Shown piece after piece: positions 21,447-33,829 of a DNA stretch of 51,921 bases (its first letter is position 1; every line of letters begins with the position of its first letter). The DNA is taken from assembly GCA_015039365.1 (NCBI GenBank), contig WION01000372.1:1-51921 (forward strand). The letters are read 5' to 3'. The stretch comes from Amanita rubescens. Lineage: Eukaryota; Basidiomycota; Agaricomycetes; Agaricales; Amanitaceae. A model generated the notes under the pieces. The model did not search any database. It saw nothing but the letters and a program-made list of their open reading frames with translations, and had not been told where the DNA came from. The translations under genes were made by a program, and so were the position numbers.

Positions 21447-22619
21447 GGCGAATGCAGGAGGTCACCTTCCTAAAACGTGGAAGGATGAAGGGAGGAAAGC
21501 ACAATATAAAATGGATGGTCGACAGAACAAGTTTCAGTGTAACTTCAAGCGAGTAGGTCACCGAAGTCGATGTCGGGATGGAGTCGAAGGTCCAATGCCG
21601 CTAAAGTCTTTTGTGTGAGTTGCGCCCATGTGGTCATGAGCGTTGACACGGCCTGACCTGGCCCGCCCAAGGCTGTGGCTCGCAAGGTATCTTGTCATTG
21701 GTTGCGTTTCTATACCCTAAAAAAGTATGTCTAATCTGAGCAGCTTGCGGAGCGGGCGCCAAAGAACTTAAAATACTCGCTCGTGCTAACCCAGAAAGTG
21801 TGATAAGGTCTGGTGTGTGGGAGAGGAAAGTCAGTATTTGCAAACTGGGAAGAAGAGAACAGACCTGGTGAGAGGAGAGTCCTGTATACTGTCGCGGGAG
21901 GTGTGCCAGTGAGCGACCGATATCGATATGCGACATCAGGTCCTGAGCGGTGTTCTGTATTAGGCTACATAAACTCATATCATCATCACTGATCGATGAT
22001 CTCCCTTATTTAGACTTGCTGATAACCAGGACGTCAGATCGCTGGACCTCTCCTCAAAAGGGGTGTGAGAGGTTCACTACTGGAAGGGTCAGTCTTGAGT
22101 CTATTCCCACACAGCTTAATCCCACGGTACTGACCAATTGAGGGAGAGAGATTGGATAGCAAGAAAGCGGCGCGCCCTGTGAATTAACGAGGTTTTCAAT
22201 ATTTTTTCCGCTTTGACCACTTCCCGCTTGATCGCTCCCAATCCCATCTTCTCAGAGGCAGCGCTCTCTTCCATTACTTCAAACATACTCCAGCCCGCAT
22301 GCGCTGGGTTATCAACGCCATCACGCCATCACGCCACCGCTCGCCTGTCATATCGTTCGCCGTCCCACAATGTCAATTATCACCCCCATTGTGCAGCAGG
22401 CACATGCCTGTCTTTTTGGGACTCGAGCTCCCAGGGATGAGTACCACCTGCGGTGGATCCAGTTAAGCGAAAAATAGCCCTCCACTATAAGCGCCCGCTT
22501 CGTCGCGCTCGAAGAACGAGAAAAGAAAAACCGAGCCTCTGCAGAACAACGGTGGTATACGCGCACGTGAATGGCGCCAGGATGGAGAGGAATGCGAGGA
22601 TTATCGAGTCACCAAGGGC
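21447..22619. other. Intergenic with one possible small gene
   Basis: A 114-codon frame on - (21634-21978) begins MSLCSLIQNTAQDLMSHIDI and could be a small protein or gene fragment, but it has no recognised domain. The remainder up to the HsbA-like remnant shows nothing I can support. Confidence 0.25.
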
Positions 22620-22775
22620 TACCGGATTGCGAACAACTCCGATGATTGTGCCAGCCATGTGGATACGAGAGCAGATAAGAGCACAGGGATCAACAATAAC
22701 CGCGCAATGATGAACTTTGATCATAGTAGCTGGATGCTTGAACCGAACTTCGGATCTGTTTTTAAATTCACTCAT
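22620..22775 (-). pseudogene. HsbA-like 5' remnant
   Basis: On - the segment starting at ATG 22728 (ATGATCAAAGTTCATCATTG) matches the first about 90 bp of the intact HsbA-like gene (26340 downward), including GTTATTGTTGATCCCTG. Its upstream flank (CTTGAACCGA on +) matches too. An extra base pair or so shifts the frame, so the signal peptide is lost, and similarity fades within the second third of exon 1. Confidence 0.6.
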
Positions 22776-23829
22776 GGGAGAGTATGTACTTGGATCTTAC
22801 AATGTACATCACTGGCCCGGGAGTTGTACCAAAACCGTCGACATTATTAGTGTAGTTTATGTTTTTCGATACACGCGAGACGTAAATGCGCTATCAAATG
22901 CTACTGTGGAACTCCTTATACAATCTCTATTAGTGCACGGATACGTTATAATCATGTAGTAAAGACTAACCTCAAAATGCCCACCTTTAGCCTGATCAGT
23001 GTTCATCTGCGTTAGGCTGACACACACCCTGGTCCTTTTACCTGCCAAAGCCGTGTGCACGATCCCAGGATCAAAATTAGTTGATGCCAGGGTTGAGTTA
23101 CCTTGCTAATGGTATGGCGGTCGCCGAACCAGATATCTCTTCATCTTCTGAATACACATGTTGAAATATACTTGATTGCCCATCGTACGCAACTTCCCCG
23201 TCGCCGCAGACCAAGAACTGGAGTGAAGGCATGGCCATTGTTGACAATGGCACACCAGGAGAGGCGAAGGGTGACGGGGATGGAAAGGTGCATATATTGA
23301 ATCGAAAGACTTTTAGTTGATTCGACGGGCGCAGTGCACAATGAAGCGCCGTTGACCAAACTCGGACTCCCGCGATTTCCAATAATGGCGCCCTCTGCTC
23401 GCATATTAGCAGCCGTACGTAAGCCTGCCCGATGCAGCATCCTTCTGTATCATTTATTGCGAACGTTCGAAATCGGGGCTGCGGGTCAAGTATAAGAACA
23501 GTTATACTATCGTGAGGAGAGGAATGGCTTAGAGAGGCTTGGAACTATGGACACGTATAAGGACAAATTCGTATGGAACAGCTGGTATATGCGCACCGTC
23601 ACGGTACTCGAATCCTTCGCATCAAACCCGAACTGTGAAAACGGGTTGTATCTTGTACCGGTACGTAGATAGCTGAGAAATTCGATTAGTCAACGATAGT
23701 TTGCCTGGGTAAGAGGACGAACTCGCTTGGACGGACTAGGCTTGATGAAAGACGAGTGCTGAGATTCCCAAGGGTGGATGCGGCAGAGTCAACCTGCAAA
23801 TAAAAACGACGCAGAGCATGTGTAAGACG
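22776..23829. other. Intergenic, nothing supported
   Basis: Only short frames on both strands (up to about 99 aa) and no recognisable domain. No repeat or RNA structure noticed. Confidence 0.3.
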
Positions 23830-25080
23830 ATGAAACCGTCCGAATGTCCACCTAAACACCTGCAAATCCCTCTGCCGAGATGATTGCGTCAACTCGGATA
23901 CATGACTGTGTGTGTTATTTCGTGTTCTGTTATTTCTCGCATGCATACGTCAGGCGGCTTGCTGATAAATAGAATTGCGACCTCAGGCAGTGAGACGTAA
24001 GCATATATTGCATCTGGAGATTGGTAAAGTACCTCACGATCAGGGCTCCCTCGCTTTATATAAACCAACAGTGTATCTCCCGGAAATGACAGCTTACGTG
24101 TCCGACGAGGCCGAAACGGAATAAATATGCCTCGGTTACATTTCAGCGCTTACTGTCCCGAATTCGGCCGTCATGCCACTCTGGCACGCCACAAGAAGCT
24201 ACACCAGGAACCGTACGTCTCGAGGAACTAGACACGGCGATCATGAGTTGCAAGGGATTTCACGTGCGAAGTCATGCTCACATTCGCTCGACGATGTTTG
24301 GTAATGATTCCGGCCCGCAGTCTTGTTTATAATCCTCTCATTCTTGCAATCTAACAGCTACTTGCTCCTCGGAAGTAACCAATGGATTCTAACATCGTTC
24401 TCTCCCAATGCGATGGTAAACGGCACTTCGTCTCGCTCCCCGGCGGCGGACTGCTGCCGATGCTTGGACAAAAAGTTCATCTGCATGGGCGATGAGGGCT
24501 GTGAAGATAAACCGAAAGGTGATCACTTACCTGAACCTAGGCCCACTATGCTCCTTCAGAGCCATATCCCCAGCAGCTAATACAACGCCATTGTATGCCC
24601 CTTATGCATTTCAGGCTACACCAATGCGAATACGCTTTGCCGCGGCGCCTTAGAGGATTCGCCAGTTGCGGGAACCGTAAACATAACAACGAGATTGTCA
24701 TACTGACCACTGGGGGCGTCGGAGTGTATTCACCCAGCTCAGGCCTCAATTTTCTGTTGTTTTGAACTAGCCGACTGGCAAAGATGCGTTGGCGTGAAAT
24801 TAGAACCGAAGCGAAAGTTTTTACAACCACTTGTAGTAAAAAACGTCAGGACGGGCGTGAGATATTTGCGGCAAACTTACTCTATTCTTAACTTGTTAAA
24901 CATCTAAGAAAGAGAATTACTTCGACAATCCCTCCTTGGCCAATGGCGCTGGACGTTGCGGTAAACGAGGAATCAGTGCCCAAAGTCATTTTCAGAATCA
25001 GAACAAGATCCGATCGGACCGGCAGTGAGCGCTTACCTTTGCGCTTGACGTAGTACTCTCCAGTCTGGGATCCCATTTCC
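23830..25080. repeat. Segmental duplication block, copy 2 (partner at 16790-17880)
   Basis: Same orientation as the partner, with a roughly 60-70-bp insertion near 24325-24395 and many substitutions. On - it includes MEMGSQTGEYYVKRKG with a following GTAAGC donor (about 25080-25037) and MNFLSKHRQQSAAGERDEVP-FTIALGEN (about 24480 downward). The latter is paralogous to MDFLSKRRQSDAGVPFAIAL in copy 1. The source gene is unrecognised. In this copy the block is followed directly by the HsbA-like locus, whereas in copy 1 the HsbA remnant lies on the other side of the SDR gene. Confidence 0.6.
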
Positions 25081-25289
25081 ATCTGTCACATCCTTCTTGA
25101 CTTCGGCACAAGATGATACCTTGAAAAAAGAAAAGAAAAACAAACAGAGCTGTACACTGAACCTATGCAACTCACCTTGTCCGCCATCGTTGTTTGGAGT
25201 CACGCGTGACGAGGTAGCAACCACTCGCCTTTGATTTTCGCGCAAACCATCGCTAGGTGAGTACCTGAATGCTCGACACTTCTTCGGTG

Positions 25290-25500
25290 ATCTGATGAGC
25301 GTTGTTTTCAACCCACTTTGGCACCTCTTAGTCGATTCGTCCCCACCGTTTTTTCGTCCGGGTCGCTGACATAAATGACTTTCTGACTATACTTTACCTT
25401 CTTTCGTCGTGTTTTCATTCCTTCTGCTGACTCTCGATCCACAGGCTGTACCGCGCATCTTGGTTTACCAATGATGGATTTACTGCTGCACTACCAGTCG
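25290..25500. repeat. HsbA downstream element, three copies in the window
   Basis: About 180-210 bp downstream of the intact HsbA-like gene recurs at 14280-14510 (direct) and at 478-655 (inverted). Shared blocks include GTTGTTTTCAACCCA, TCGTCCCCAC, GGGTCGCTGACAT, AATGACTTTCT and a TTCCTTC…TGCTGACTCTCGAT run. It carries no coding potential and always sits next to HsbA-derived sequence, so it is best read as co-duplicated 3' flank. Confidence 0.6.
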
Positions 25501-25624
25501 CTCATGATCACTACTATACATCAAATTGGGAATGACTAGGAAACCAACACCGTGAAAATCATTTGGCTAGTATACAATTCTTAATTCAGGCTATCGGTAT
25601 GTATCATCGAGAATCCATTCGTCA

Positions 25625-26340
25625 TTAACTGCTGAAGCAAGCAATAGCCTTAGTGAATGCCATCGCGAAGGCGTTGTGGACAACACCAAGTTGGCCGACA
25701 TTGGGAGCCTGAAACAAAGTCCTAAGATCAGATTCTGCGCGTAAATGCAAAGTAAAGGGACAAACATTGGCGAGTGCAGTCCGGGCCGCTGTAAAGAAGC
25801 TGTTCGCACTATCGGACAGCCCTGAAAGACGGGCCTGCGCAAGATTGTTCATATTAACAGGAAATCCCTGCAGAACAGTCTTTTTCGCGCAAACAACAGT
25901 CAGGATGTTCTCGACAGTTGACTGCGTGCCGGTGATCTCGTTAACGATGGACTCTGCTTCATCTGCTGGGATATTTTGAGTGTTCTATCAGTATATTCAG
26001 CGATGCCATTTTCTAATTTCGCTAGCTGCAGATTAACTCACCCCCATGGCAATAGCGCCATCGTTCAAGTCACGATGAGTAGCTTGGATACCTTTATTAA
26101 GTTCCTGTGACAGGATAATTCAAATTTTCGTCGAATCATTGCACAAATATGTTTTACCAAAGCATTGCCGAAGGTAAGACCATTATTAATTGACGACGCG
26201 GCAGTATTAACGCCAGCGAGATCGGCAACAAGTTGTTGCACCACCGTCTCAACTCCTTGCCTCTTGACAGGGGTGGCCAAGACGACAGCGGATAAGATGG
26301 CAGGGATCAACAATAGCGGCGCAATAGTGAACTTGACCAT
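25625..26340 (-). CDS. Hydrophobic-surface-binding protein A (HsbA)-like secreted protein
   Basis: The start ATG at 26340 gives MVKFTIAPLLLIPAILSAVV, a clear signal peptide ending near LATPVKR. The mature chain reads VETVVQQLVADLAGVNTAAS, SINNGLTFGNAL, then (after an intron at about 26110-26160) ELNKGIQATHRDLNDGAIAM, a second intron, AESIVNEITGTQSTVENILT, FPVNMNNLAQARLSGLSDSA, and after a third intron (57 nt, GTTTGT…TTTCAG) PNVGQLGVVHNAFAMAFTKA ending IACFSS with TAA at 25625. Length is about 170-180 aa, usual for HsbA. The family was named for binding hydrophobic surfaces and recruiting hydrolytic enzymes; here an extracellular or wall location is inferred. It is the only intact copy among four HsbA-derived segments in the window. 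Confidence 0.8.
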
Positions 26341-27174
26341 GGTAGCAAAGACTGGTGATGCAGAAGAAGACAAGCGACGAGTCTTGGTTCTTGAACCGAG
26401 CTTCAGCTTGCTTTATACTCGAGGCAGCATCGCAGGTATGGAAACTGTATATAATTATCAATCCATCGTGCTAAACTAGCGGATTTGATTAGTTTAAAAG
26501 TTCGGACCGCATAGTGCACCACCAAGCCATTCCAGGAGAAGCGAATAAAGTACATTTGTATCGAAATCCACAAGTCCTTATGCATGCCCTCCTCGACGGT
26601 CGCAATCTCTTGTTTTGAAATTCTCGTGGTGGCTCCAGGCGATTACCGCCGGTCGGAATCAAAGCTATCAGCCGATATGGTTGCCGATCATCTGGTCACT
26701 TATCAATTGCTCTTTTCTATTCGGATCAGACCGTCTGATGACCCTTTTTTTTTAAGTGGAGGGGAAGTGGATATGTAGTCTGTCCAAAGCGCACTTGACA
26801 TCTTCTAGTTCAGAATGAGTAAATGAACGACCTAGAACGATGTCACAAGGCCTGTGGGCTAAGTACAGTATCGAATCATAATAAAAGAGAATGTACGTAC
26901 TTGCGTTCGAGCTGTCGTATGGCCATGCCTAACCTAATTACGTTAGCCTTCCGAGACAAGATCTTCCTAATGGACATCTACCCTGCAGGGTCCATTGATA
27001 ACTCCTTGTGAACGCAAAGTAGACCCTTGCCGTCGGTTGCATGCCTACCCACAATGTGCGCGTTTGACGCTATGATACACGTGCTATCTCATAGTCTGGC
27101 GTAAGCGTCAGCGCTTTCTGCGTCGCAGGGTGCTCTCAACAAAGAAGGGCAACGTTAAACTTGTGATATTCAAG
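26341..27174. other. Intergenic, nothing supported
   Basis: Upstream region of the HsbA-like gene (-) and of the giant octapeptide gene (+). The first about 80 bp upstream of the HsbA ATG is partly shared with the remnant near 22740. No other feature recognised. Confidence 0.3.
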
Positions 27175-30100
27175 ATGCCGTCCCCCATGGGAGAATTGTC
27201 AAATATAGCGCCCGTGGGACCAGGCGGTCAAAGCGGGTCGAAGATCGTGGAAGCAAACCTTGGCAAATATCATATTCATGTGTTCCGCGAGCTGATATGT
27301 CCGAAGGAAAACGGAAAACTCTCGTGAGTTCGCCCCGTTGGCATAACTCCATCACTCTCCGTAAGTTCACCGTCCAGCATAATGGCAATGTCTTACTATC
27401 GATTGCAGTCGCTGGCCAATAATGGGATGTCCGAGTCTCCCTCTGATCCGAAGTCCCTCGAAAAGGAAATCAGGCGCACTTCCGTCTGCCTTCAGACCCT
27501 CATTCGTTTCCCCGTCAGCGCGAGCTGTACCATATCGAATCTCATACCTATCCACCTCATCTTCGCGAGCAACAGCTCCTGTTCTGATAACTTTCGACGA
27601 CTGGGATAGGGGCGGTATCTTTGACTGGTACAGAAGTCTCCATCGCACCGCCATCCACAGAATCGAACTCTGGAAGGAAAGGGACGACTTCAAGCACGAG
27701 TTTGTCGTAATCCATTTGGAAAGCGGAACTCTTTACCGCCTTGACAGGAGGCCATTCGGAGGAGCGAATCCCGACGCCGTTACTGTGAAAGGGTGCAAAG
27801 CCGAAGACAGTGTAACCCTCGTTGACAGGAAGCAACGAGAAACTATCGCATCGAAAGCAGACGTGCAGATTTCGGTGGACTTCAATGGACACAAGAAGCC
27901 CGATCTGTACACTGTTGTCGCTATCTGCGTCAGTGTTCAGATGGACGACCAAGCTAAAAACTATACGTTGCAGCAGTATAACTGCTACTTCCTCGCACGC
28001 ACCATTGTTGCTCTCCTAGTCCGTCATCACTTGCTCCAGCAGTTCGCGTCTCTAGAAGGCATCAGGTGGGACACCGTAGCTGCATCGACCTTCCCGAGGC
28101 ACATTTTCGGCAATAACGGGGCTGTTTTGGATCGGGCCCAGAGATCCGCGTTAATTACAAGCCTTGAAAAGAGGCTTTGGCCGATTGTCAAAGCCGATGC
28201 GGAGACACTCGTTCGAAAGCAAAAACATTGGCATCAACTTCAATCGATCATGAAGGACGTCATCCGTGATACCACTTCAAGGTTGGAAAGCTTGGTTGTC
28301 GATTCGGTGAAAACTGGCGCGAACGAATGGGTTATGGCCGCGATACAAGCAACTTTATGGCATGGTAATCTCGAACGGAATTTGTCAGAGCCCCGTTACA
28401 GACGCAGCTATGAAGAATCAGTGGCAAGCGTCTTGAAGAGAACTGTCAGCAAGGAACTCCAGAAGGAACTACCTCGGAGGATGGTGTCCAGGCTCGGGGA
28501 CATACTCCCGCAGCGTCTCTTCTCCAGGCTTCCGCCGTCGCTACTCGCAAATTTACCTCCAGAGCTTCTAGCTCGACTTCCAGCGAGAGTCCTTGAAAAA
28601 CTTCCACAGGATATTCTTGTCAATATGCCTCCAGAACTCCTATCACAATTACCTCCGGAACTTCTGGCGCGCATTCCAAAGAGTATTATCGAGAAACTCC
28701 CTGATGAACTGCTCGTCAATCTCCCGCCCGCGCTACTGGAAAATATGCCGCCGGAACTCTTATCGCGTATTCCGGTCAGCGTTATGGAAAGGTTACCGGA
28801 CGATTTCTTCGCCCGATTACCACAATCTCTACTGGAACGAATGCCTCCAGAGTTCATAGCGCGTATTCCTGTTAGCGTAATGGAGAGGTTACCTGCCGAT
28901 CTTCTTCTCCGACTGCCGCACTCCCTACTTGAGGCTTTGCCGGCGGAAGTCCTGACTCGTATCCCCATTAGCGTTATTGAGAGGTTACCAGATGACCTTC
29001 TCGTTCGGCTGCCATGTTCTCTACTCGAACGGATGTCTCCGGAATTTATGGCGCGTCTTCCGGTCAGCGTAATAGAGAGGGTGCCAGATGATCTGCTTGT
29101 TCGACTACCACACTCCTTACTTGAAAAATTGCCTCCGGATCTCTTGGCCCGCATTCCCACCAGCGTCTTTGAAAGATTGTCGGATGACCTTCTCATCCGA
29201 TTACCACATTCCTTGCTTGAAAAATTGCCTCCAGAGTGCTTGAAACGGATTCCAATCAGTGTACTGGAGAGGTTACCCGACGATCTCCTTGTTCGGTTAC
29301 CTCGTTCTTTACTCGAGTCTATCCCTCTCGAACTCTTAGCTCGCATCCCAGTCAGCGTCATAGAGAGGTTGCCTGCTTACCTCCTGGGCCAACTACCGAA
29401 CTCCGTACTTGAGATTATTCCTCCGGAACTCTTAGCCCGTATTCCGGCGAGCGTCCTTGAGAAACTCCCAAGTAATCTCCTCGCGAGGTTACCAAATCAC
29501 GTCCTAGAGAAGTTGCCGAATGATCTCCTTGGCCGGCTACCAGCCTCCCTCCTGGACAGTCTACCACCCGAGCTCTTGGCTCGAATTCCCATCGACGTCC
29601 TTGAGAGGTTGCCCGACCCCCTCCTTGCCGCTTTGCCTCCGTATCTCCTTGAAAAAATGCCTGCGGAACTGCTAGGACGTATTCCGGTCAGTGTTCTCGA
29701 AAGGCTGCCGGACGAACTTCTCGTCCGATTACCATCGTCTCTATTGGAAAGGTTACCAGTCGGCTTATCAACTCGCATCCCAACAACCTTGCTCGAGAGA
29801 TTGCCGAACGACCTTCTCGTCAGATTACCACCTTCGTTCCTTGAACGACTTCCTGCCGAAGTCTTGGCACGTATCTCTTCTGCCGTGCTCGAGAGACTGC
29901 CCGAAGAACTCCTCGCTAGTCTTCCGCCCACTCTCCTTGAAAATCTCCCTGTTGAACTTTTAGCGCGCATGCTGAGCGTTCTCAATGACTTGATAGACGA
30001 TCCACCTATTAAATTGCCTGCTGATCGAGCCTCGAAGTCACCAGAAGAATTCGTACAGTTACTCCATGACAATTTGGCTGCGCAACTTCCTAATGTCATT

Positions 30101-31177
30101 TCGTTCGCGCTGAAGGGAGATTTAGGGGGCAGTGCTCAGGGAAACCTTAGGATCGTATTGCAGGGCATGCGGGTCATGTTCAAGGACACGCCTGATCATC
30201 CAGATCAAGGATTACCCGAGGACTTGCCAAAACGCCTCCCAGACCAATTAAAAGAGCAATGTAATCAATGCGAAAGTGGATCCTCGGCGATGCCAATCGG
30301 CTCTCAAAAAACGGTTTCTCCCGAGCCACCGGCTATCTCCACGGCCGTGGCGCCAATCTTCGGGCCTGCTGTTTTAGAGGCGGAGGCCGAGAAATCCCCT
30401 GTTGAAAGGACGGCTACCGACCTATCGACGACTTCCATTGCAGAAGCTCAATTCAGCATCCTCGGATTGGCACTGACCGTCACACCTCGCTTTGTCCTTG
30501 AACAGCTTCCATGCATGATTTCCTTATTCCCGATATCATGGTTGAAAACAATTCCGCCGAAAGCTCTTGGAAAGCTGCCGCCCAAGTGTATGGCCAGATT
30601 TCAAGCACAATGCCTCGAGCGACTGCCTCAAGAGCTCCTTGCCAATCTACCTCCTTCGCTGTTGCAGAATTTGCCACGGGTGACACTCGAGAGGCTCCCG
30701 ACGACTCTTTTAGCAAGATTGCCCGTATCGATCCTGAAGAATATCCCAGATTCATTGCTGGAAAATCTACCGGAAGATCTCTCCGATATGATATGCCAGG
30801 CTTTAGCGTCTGAAAACCTTATAAGTCAGGAGATGATGAATGAAATCGTTAAGAGCGTTGTGGAAGTCGTCAAGGAATCGTTGTTGACATCATCAGGCGA
30901 TCTACCAGAATCCATTATCCGGGTTTCGGTCAAATCGCGGTCGAGGGCGAAGGCGTCGGGCAACCTGAAGACGTTAAAGAGGCATGAGGAGTTACAAAAC
31001 CATATCCTTGACATGACCCGGAGACATAGCAAAACGGTCGCTCAAGTTTCTCGCTTTGGTCTTGGTGAAGAGGCGGTCTACAATGGGTTGCGAGATAAAA
31101 CAGAGGATGTATGGAGGACTATGCGTTCTCATGGAACCCCTCCCAAACGTTTTGGCCGGATGCTCGGCGGAAGTTGA
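27175..31177 (+). CDS. Giant Leu-Pro octapeptide-repeat protein with papain-fold-like N-terminal region
   Basis: Exon 1 (ATG 27175, MPSPMGELSNIAPVGPGGQS… GKLS) splices at about 27324/27409 in phase to one long exon ending TGA 31177, about 1,300 aa in total. Residues near 130-260 form a compact domain with KHEFVVIHLESGTLYRLDRR and QQYNCYFLARTIVALLVRH. The His and the Asn-Cys pair recall NlpC/P60-LRAT-type papain folds, but that is tentative. From about 28510 to 29970 the protein is roughly sixty consecutive octapeptides of the form [LIM]-P-x-x-[LVF]-[LIM]-x-[RKN]. They are arranged in a 32-residue super-period (PPELLAR, IPVSVIER, LPDDLLVR, LPHSLLEK types). A second, shorter block lies at about 30560-30790. 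No membrane helices are evident. Function is unknown; a solenoid or coiled scaffold is plausible. Confidence 0.75.
28510..29970 (+). repeat. 24-bp (octapeptide) repeats with 96-bp super-period
   Basis: The DNA repeat is heavily diverged at third codon positions while the protein pattern is kept: Leu/Ile-Pro at positions 1-2, aliphatic at 5-6, basic or Asn at 8. Four octads form a higher-order unit of 32 residues (96 bp). Codon-level divergence with strong protein conservation points to old repeats kept by selection rather than recent slippage. Confidence 0.85.
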
Positions 31178-32135
31178 TCCAAGCGCTCTAACATTCTACT
31201 TGTTGTATATATTTGGTATGTCTGCGTAGCCATCAGGCCGTTGTTAATACTCACCTAAGCCTTGCAGGGTATAATACTTTAGCGTATAAAAGTCAGTTCA
31301 ACAATCTGGCGTGGGTATTAGAATACCTTTGTTGATGGCGTGGTCCACCGGGCCTGCGGGAAAAGGGGATTCTTCAACGACACATTTTCGGTCGCATCTT
31401 CTACCATAATCTGTGAAATATTGGGTTCTTTGTTGTATTTGATACCGTGTAACTTACTACCGTTGTATGTGATATTAGTTTAGCGCTTCAGAAAAAAAAA
31501 ATGCTTACGATCGAACATATCAGAGTGGTTACAGGATGCTGAAGCGTAGAGTCTCATGAGCGCAAGTTATAGTGTCCTCTGAGGGACAGCCTCATCACGC
31601 CGCGTGGGGCAAACGCTGTGCAACGGTAGCCCGAAATATTTTTCCCACACCACTCTCAGAAGCTTCTTATCACAGTGCTGTAACATGGTCCATATATGAT
31701 GCTAATTTTGTGTGAGTAGGTATTCCTCAATAAACGTGGAACTTTGACATTACGAGATACTATCCGCCACGAACGTGGCCAGGAAGATTTAGAAATCATG
31801 GTAGAAGCGTTGGATAGATACGCGAAACGTTACATCCGCAGGAAAGCCTGCCTTCCATCAGGGATTCTGGCCGCTCTAGAAGCAACTGTCCCCTGAACCC
31901 CTGGCAGCCAGTTCTTATGCCGACAATAGAATGCATGCGATTGGAGTAGAGACGCCTGAAGTCGCTCATGACCACACTTCTTAACATAATTAGACGGAGG
32001 GTGACCCACGACAGAATCGGCTACTTCTCGAAGCCTTACTGGGTGCTTCCTTCTCCCAAATTTAATATGACAACGAGAGGGGTATAAAAGCTCATAAGCT
32101 TTCGTCCCCCAGAAGAATTCCCTCACTACATATCA
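31178..32135. other. Intergenic, nothing supported
   Basis: A 98-codon frame on - (31830-32126) has no recognisable domain. A short A-run at about 31492-31501 lies downstream of the octapeptide gene. No other structure seen. Confidence 0.3.
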
Positions 32136-32163
32136 ATGTCGTCCGAGTTGATCAGGTCTGTCG

Positions 32164-33786
32164 ATGTCACTGAACGCGCCAGAGATAGTAAGTGGGGCGA
32201 CGCTGAAAAGTAGGTCAATCGCGAGCTGAACAACCCGGTGCTGACTATAATCCATAGGTATCTTCTCACCAAAAACACCATAAAATTTCTGGGTGTACTC
32301 GCTTTCCAGGAGGTTGACTATGCGCCGTTGGAAGCTACTTTGCGAGATATTGTCCAACTCCTGGATGAGCGTCTCTCCACGGCCAGCAATTACGTCGACC
32401 TCAAAGATGTGACTAAACCGGCTGTCGCCCTTCCACCCACCAAAGTAATCCTTCAACCTCGCGGCTCCTTCGCATCGCGTACCGCCCTGCGTGGGCACGT
32501 CGATCTCGACTTAGACTTGTGTTTTCCGGAGAATTTCAAAATCCTGCTCAAGACCAGCAAAGCCCTGATACAGCGCTCCATCGGCCAGGTCTTGGGCGCC
32601 CCCGACTTTCTCGATAATCCAAAGGCCGATGGCCGTGATGCAAGCGGTAGCCAACTCTTTACCAAGGACGGCCTGCGCTTCGTTATGCTTTATGTTTGGG
32701 GGAAGCTTGTCAGCGCTACTCCGGAGACTTTCGCCCTTGAGGAGAAGTACTTCCCTGGGAAAATAACCGACCAGACAACGATGGAAGTTAAAGTTACGAA
32801 GCCCCTTACTATGCGCATACACCCTGACAAAACTCTCTCGACACTCACGCGATCCATCTCCGCCCAAATCACGAGCAATAAAACCTATCCCAATCTCGAA
32901 GTGGATTTTTTTGTCAAAGTCATCACGACTAGGTTTGCTGGCCAAGAGGTTCTGGTTGGCGTAGATAAAGATGGTCCGCTAGGAGTCAGGCAGTACCAGG
33001 TTACAACGTTCATTCCCAGTGGAAAAGAGTGGATCGGTAGTCTTCCCTTAGGACCAATTGACCGAGCTGCCATTTTGGCGCTCAAATGGTGGAAGAACAG
33101 TATCAAGGACGATAAAACAATTCCTATGTTTCCTGTAAGCAATGCATACACATCTCCAACTTAGATTAACGATTCTCTGTCAGGTTCGTGATCCAAGCCT
33201 GATGAAGACCCCCGACGACCCGACGGTTCCGATACGAGACAGAAAGCTGGAAGATATCAAGATCAAGTCCCATCATTTTCTCGCTGCCTTGAACACGTTG
33301 CACGAGCTTCCAGTGACGGACCCGCTGTATGTCCCCACTGTCTCTTCGCTTCCCTTCTCCCTTGTCAGAGTTATGGACGTTATGATCAAGATATTGACAT
33401 TTCTTGATCGTGCATATTCCCCTCCTCAGCGTTTCGGCATCGTTTTGGACAATAACTGGAGCAAGGACATACCTCCAAACGTAGTGGATCCAAAGACTGG
33501 CAAAGTCACAAAGTACAATGATAGGGTGATTTACCCCTTCCCAGTGGTAATTTTATCTGTGTTGTGTTTGTAGAATTGGAGTAACGACATTTGAATCTTA
33601 CAGGAATCGCTCGGCGTATTCGATATTATCTATCGGCAGGCTAGCTCAAACATTGCCGAATATGAGGCCATTATCAAAAGCAAAGTTATACCAAGCTTCG
33701 TGTCCAGGCTAAAGGATGCCCTGGATAAATTGGCAAAAAGTAAACCTGCATATACCCCCTCTACCTACGCTTTCGAAGAACTTTAA
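32164..33786 (+). CDS. OAS/CD-NTase-like nucleotidyltransferase
   Basis: The catalytic signature is GSFASRTALRGHVDLDLDL at about 32462-32518. It matches the OAS/cGAS-type pattern GS-x-x-x-x-T-x-L-x-G-x-x-D-x-D, with the two metal-binding Asp. A third acidic strand, YPNLEVDFFVKV, lies at about 32886-32921. The helical C-terminal part includes ALKWWKNSIKDDKTIPMF, then after an intron (33136-33183) VRDPSLMKTPDD and KIKSHHFLAALNTLHELP, and after another intron (about 33547-33603) ESLGVFDIIYRQASSNIA ending TAFEEL-type residues at TAA 33786. Length is about 480-500 aa. The 5' end is uncertain: ATG 32164 splices in phase to GAGGTTGAC at 32310, while an ATG at 32136 does not give clean phase. OAS and CD-NTases make 2'-5' or cyclic oligonucleotide second messengers in immunity; the fungal product is unknown. 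Confidence 0.75.
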
Positions 33787-33829
33787 CTGATGGTATACGT
33801 GTGGTGATGCATATGTAGTTATTCTCCAA

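Noticed and set aside
28408..30099. Long antisense frames (317 and 200 codons on -) opposite the octapeptide gene
   Set aside because: They are Ser/Arg/Gly-rich mirror images of the 24-bp repeat. The + frame is far longer, has the structured periodicity and continues through non-repeat domains.
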